Shown: piece by piece, positions 5,454-5,461 of the stretch
Layout: each line of letters opens with the position of its first letter
Position numbering within the stretch: position 1 is the stretch's first letter
From: Prevotellaceae bacterium
Lineage (GTDB): Bacteria > Bacteroidota > Bacteroidia > Bacteroidales > Paludibacteraceae
Length of the DNA stretch: 5,461 nucleotides
Direction: 5' to 3'
Assembly: GCA_031270565.1 (NCBI GenBank)
Contig: JAISXJ010000018.1
Span: 1-5,461, forward strand
Program-made: the position numbers and the translations under genes
The notes under the pieces: model-generated
Told to the model about the DNA's origin: nothing
What the model saw: the letters and a program-made list of their open reading frames with translations, nothing else
Databases searched by the model: none

Positions 5454-5461
5454 AATTATCT

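Larger units (their letters stand above)
5121..5461. other. Gene-free tail with repeats and small stem-loops
   Basis: No gene is visible in these 341 bases. They contain an inverted pair (5121-5130 with 5246-5255), the AGTAATTTAGCCACA repeat (5172-5186), a small hairpin TGCC-TTTCA-GGCA (5227-5239) and a heptamer array (5246-5270). Further on are a nested stem GCGCCT/AGGCGC (5282-5287 with 5315-5320) enclosing CCC/GGG (5303-5305 with 5311-5313), and a bulged stem GACTTCGTCG/CGGCGAGTC around 5350-5382. A terminator-like hairpin closes the region at 5421-5442. Confidence 0.7.

Overview
The window looks like chromosomal DNA from a member of the Bacteroidetes (probably order Bacteroidales). This rests on several -7 promoter boxes of the TAnnTTTG type (1694-1701, 3850-3857, and 1450-1457 on the minus strand), the general lack of close Shine-Dalgarno sequences, and the N-terminal style of the large exported protein (VTIGGGDPP...ILDLNS...KGGL). 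No species can be named from the sequence alone.

Layout from left to right. Bases 1-110 form an imperfect palindrome with 11-bp perfect ends. It lies just beyond the stop codon of a minus-strand gene (124-1326) for a carboxynorspermidine dehydrogenase-type enzyme of the saccharopine dehydrogenase family, a step in polyamine synthesis. Bases 1327-2124 have no convincing gene. They hold the divergent promoter region, degenerate CACAGATTACACGG-type repeats, two 7-bp-period tandem arrays, a strong plus-strand promoter box, a run of nine C, a 19-bp hairpin, and a leader of roughly 400 nt in front of the next gene. A 548-residue exported protein (2125-3771) follows, with a signal peptide, an Ig/PKD-like segment, a concanavalin A/LamG-like domain and a C-terminal IPT/TIG-like domain. 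It ends at a clean intrinsic terminator (3801-3821).

A second transcription unit starts at a TACCTTTG box and encodes a 327-residue family 2 glycosyltransferase (3889-4872). Directly behind it is the C-terminal remnant of a family 4 glycosyltransferase (4874-5120), which has lost its donor and acceptor domains and is evidently a pseudogene. The last 340 bases are gene-free. They contain inverted and tandem repeats, some matching the repeats at 1509-1626, and end in a hairpin followed by six T.

The three intact genes do not form one operon: the first is divergent, the second has its own long leader and terminator, and the third has its own promoter. The two glycosyltransferase sequences suggest the edge of a decayed surface-glycan locus. 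The surface-protein and glycosyltransferase block is bracketed by related intergenic repeats, which would fit assembly or deletion by recombination. The most interesting stretch is 1627-2124, where tandem heptamers, a promoter, a C-tract and structured RNA elements all precede a putative surface protein, as in a switchable or RNA-regulated expression module. That reading is inference.
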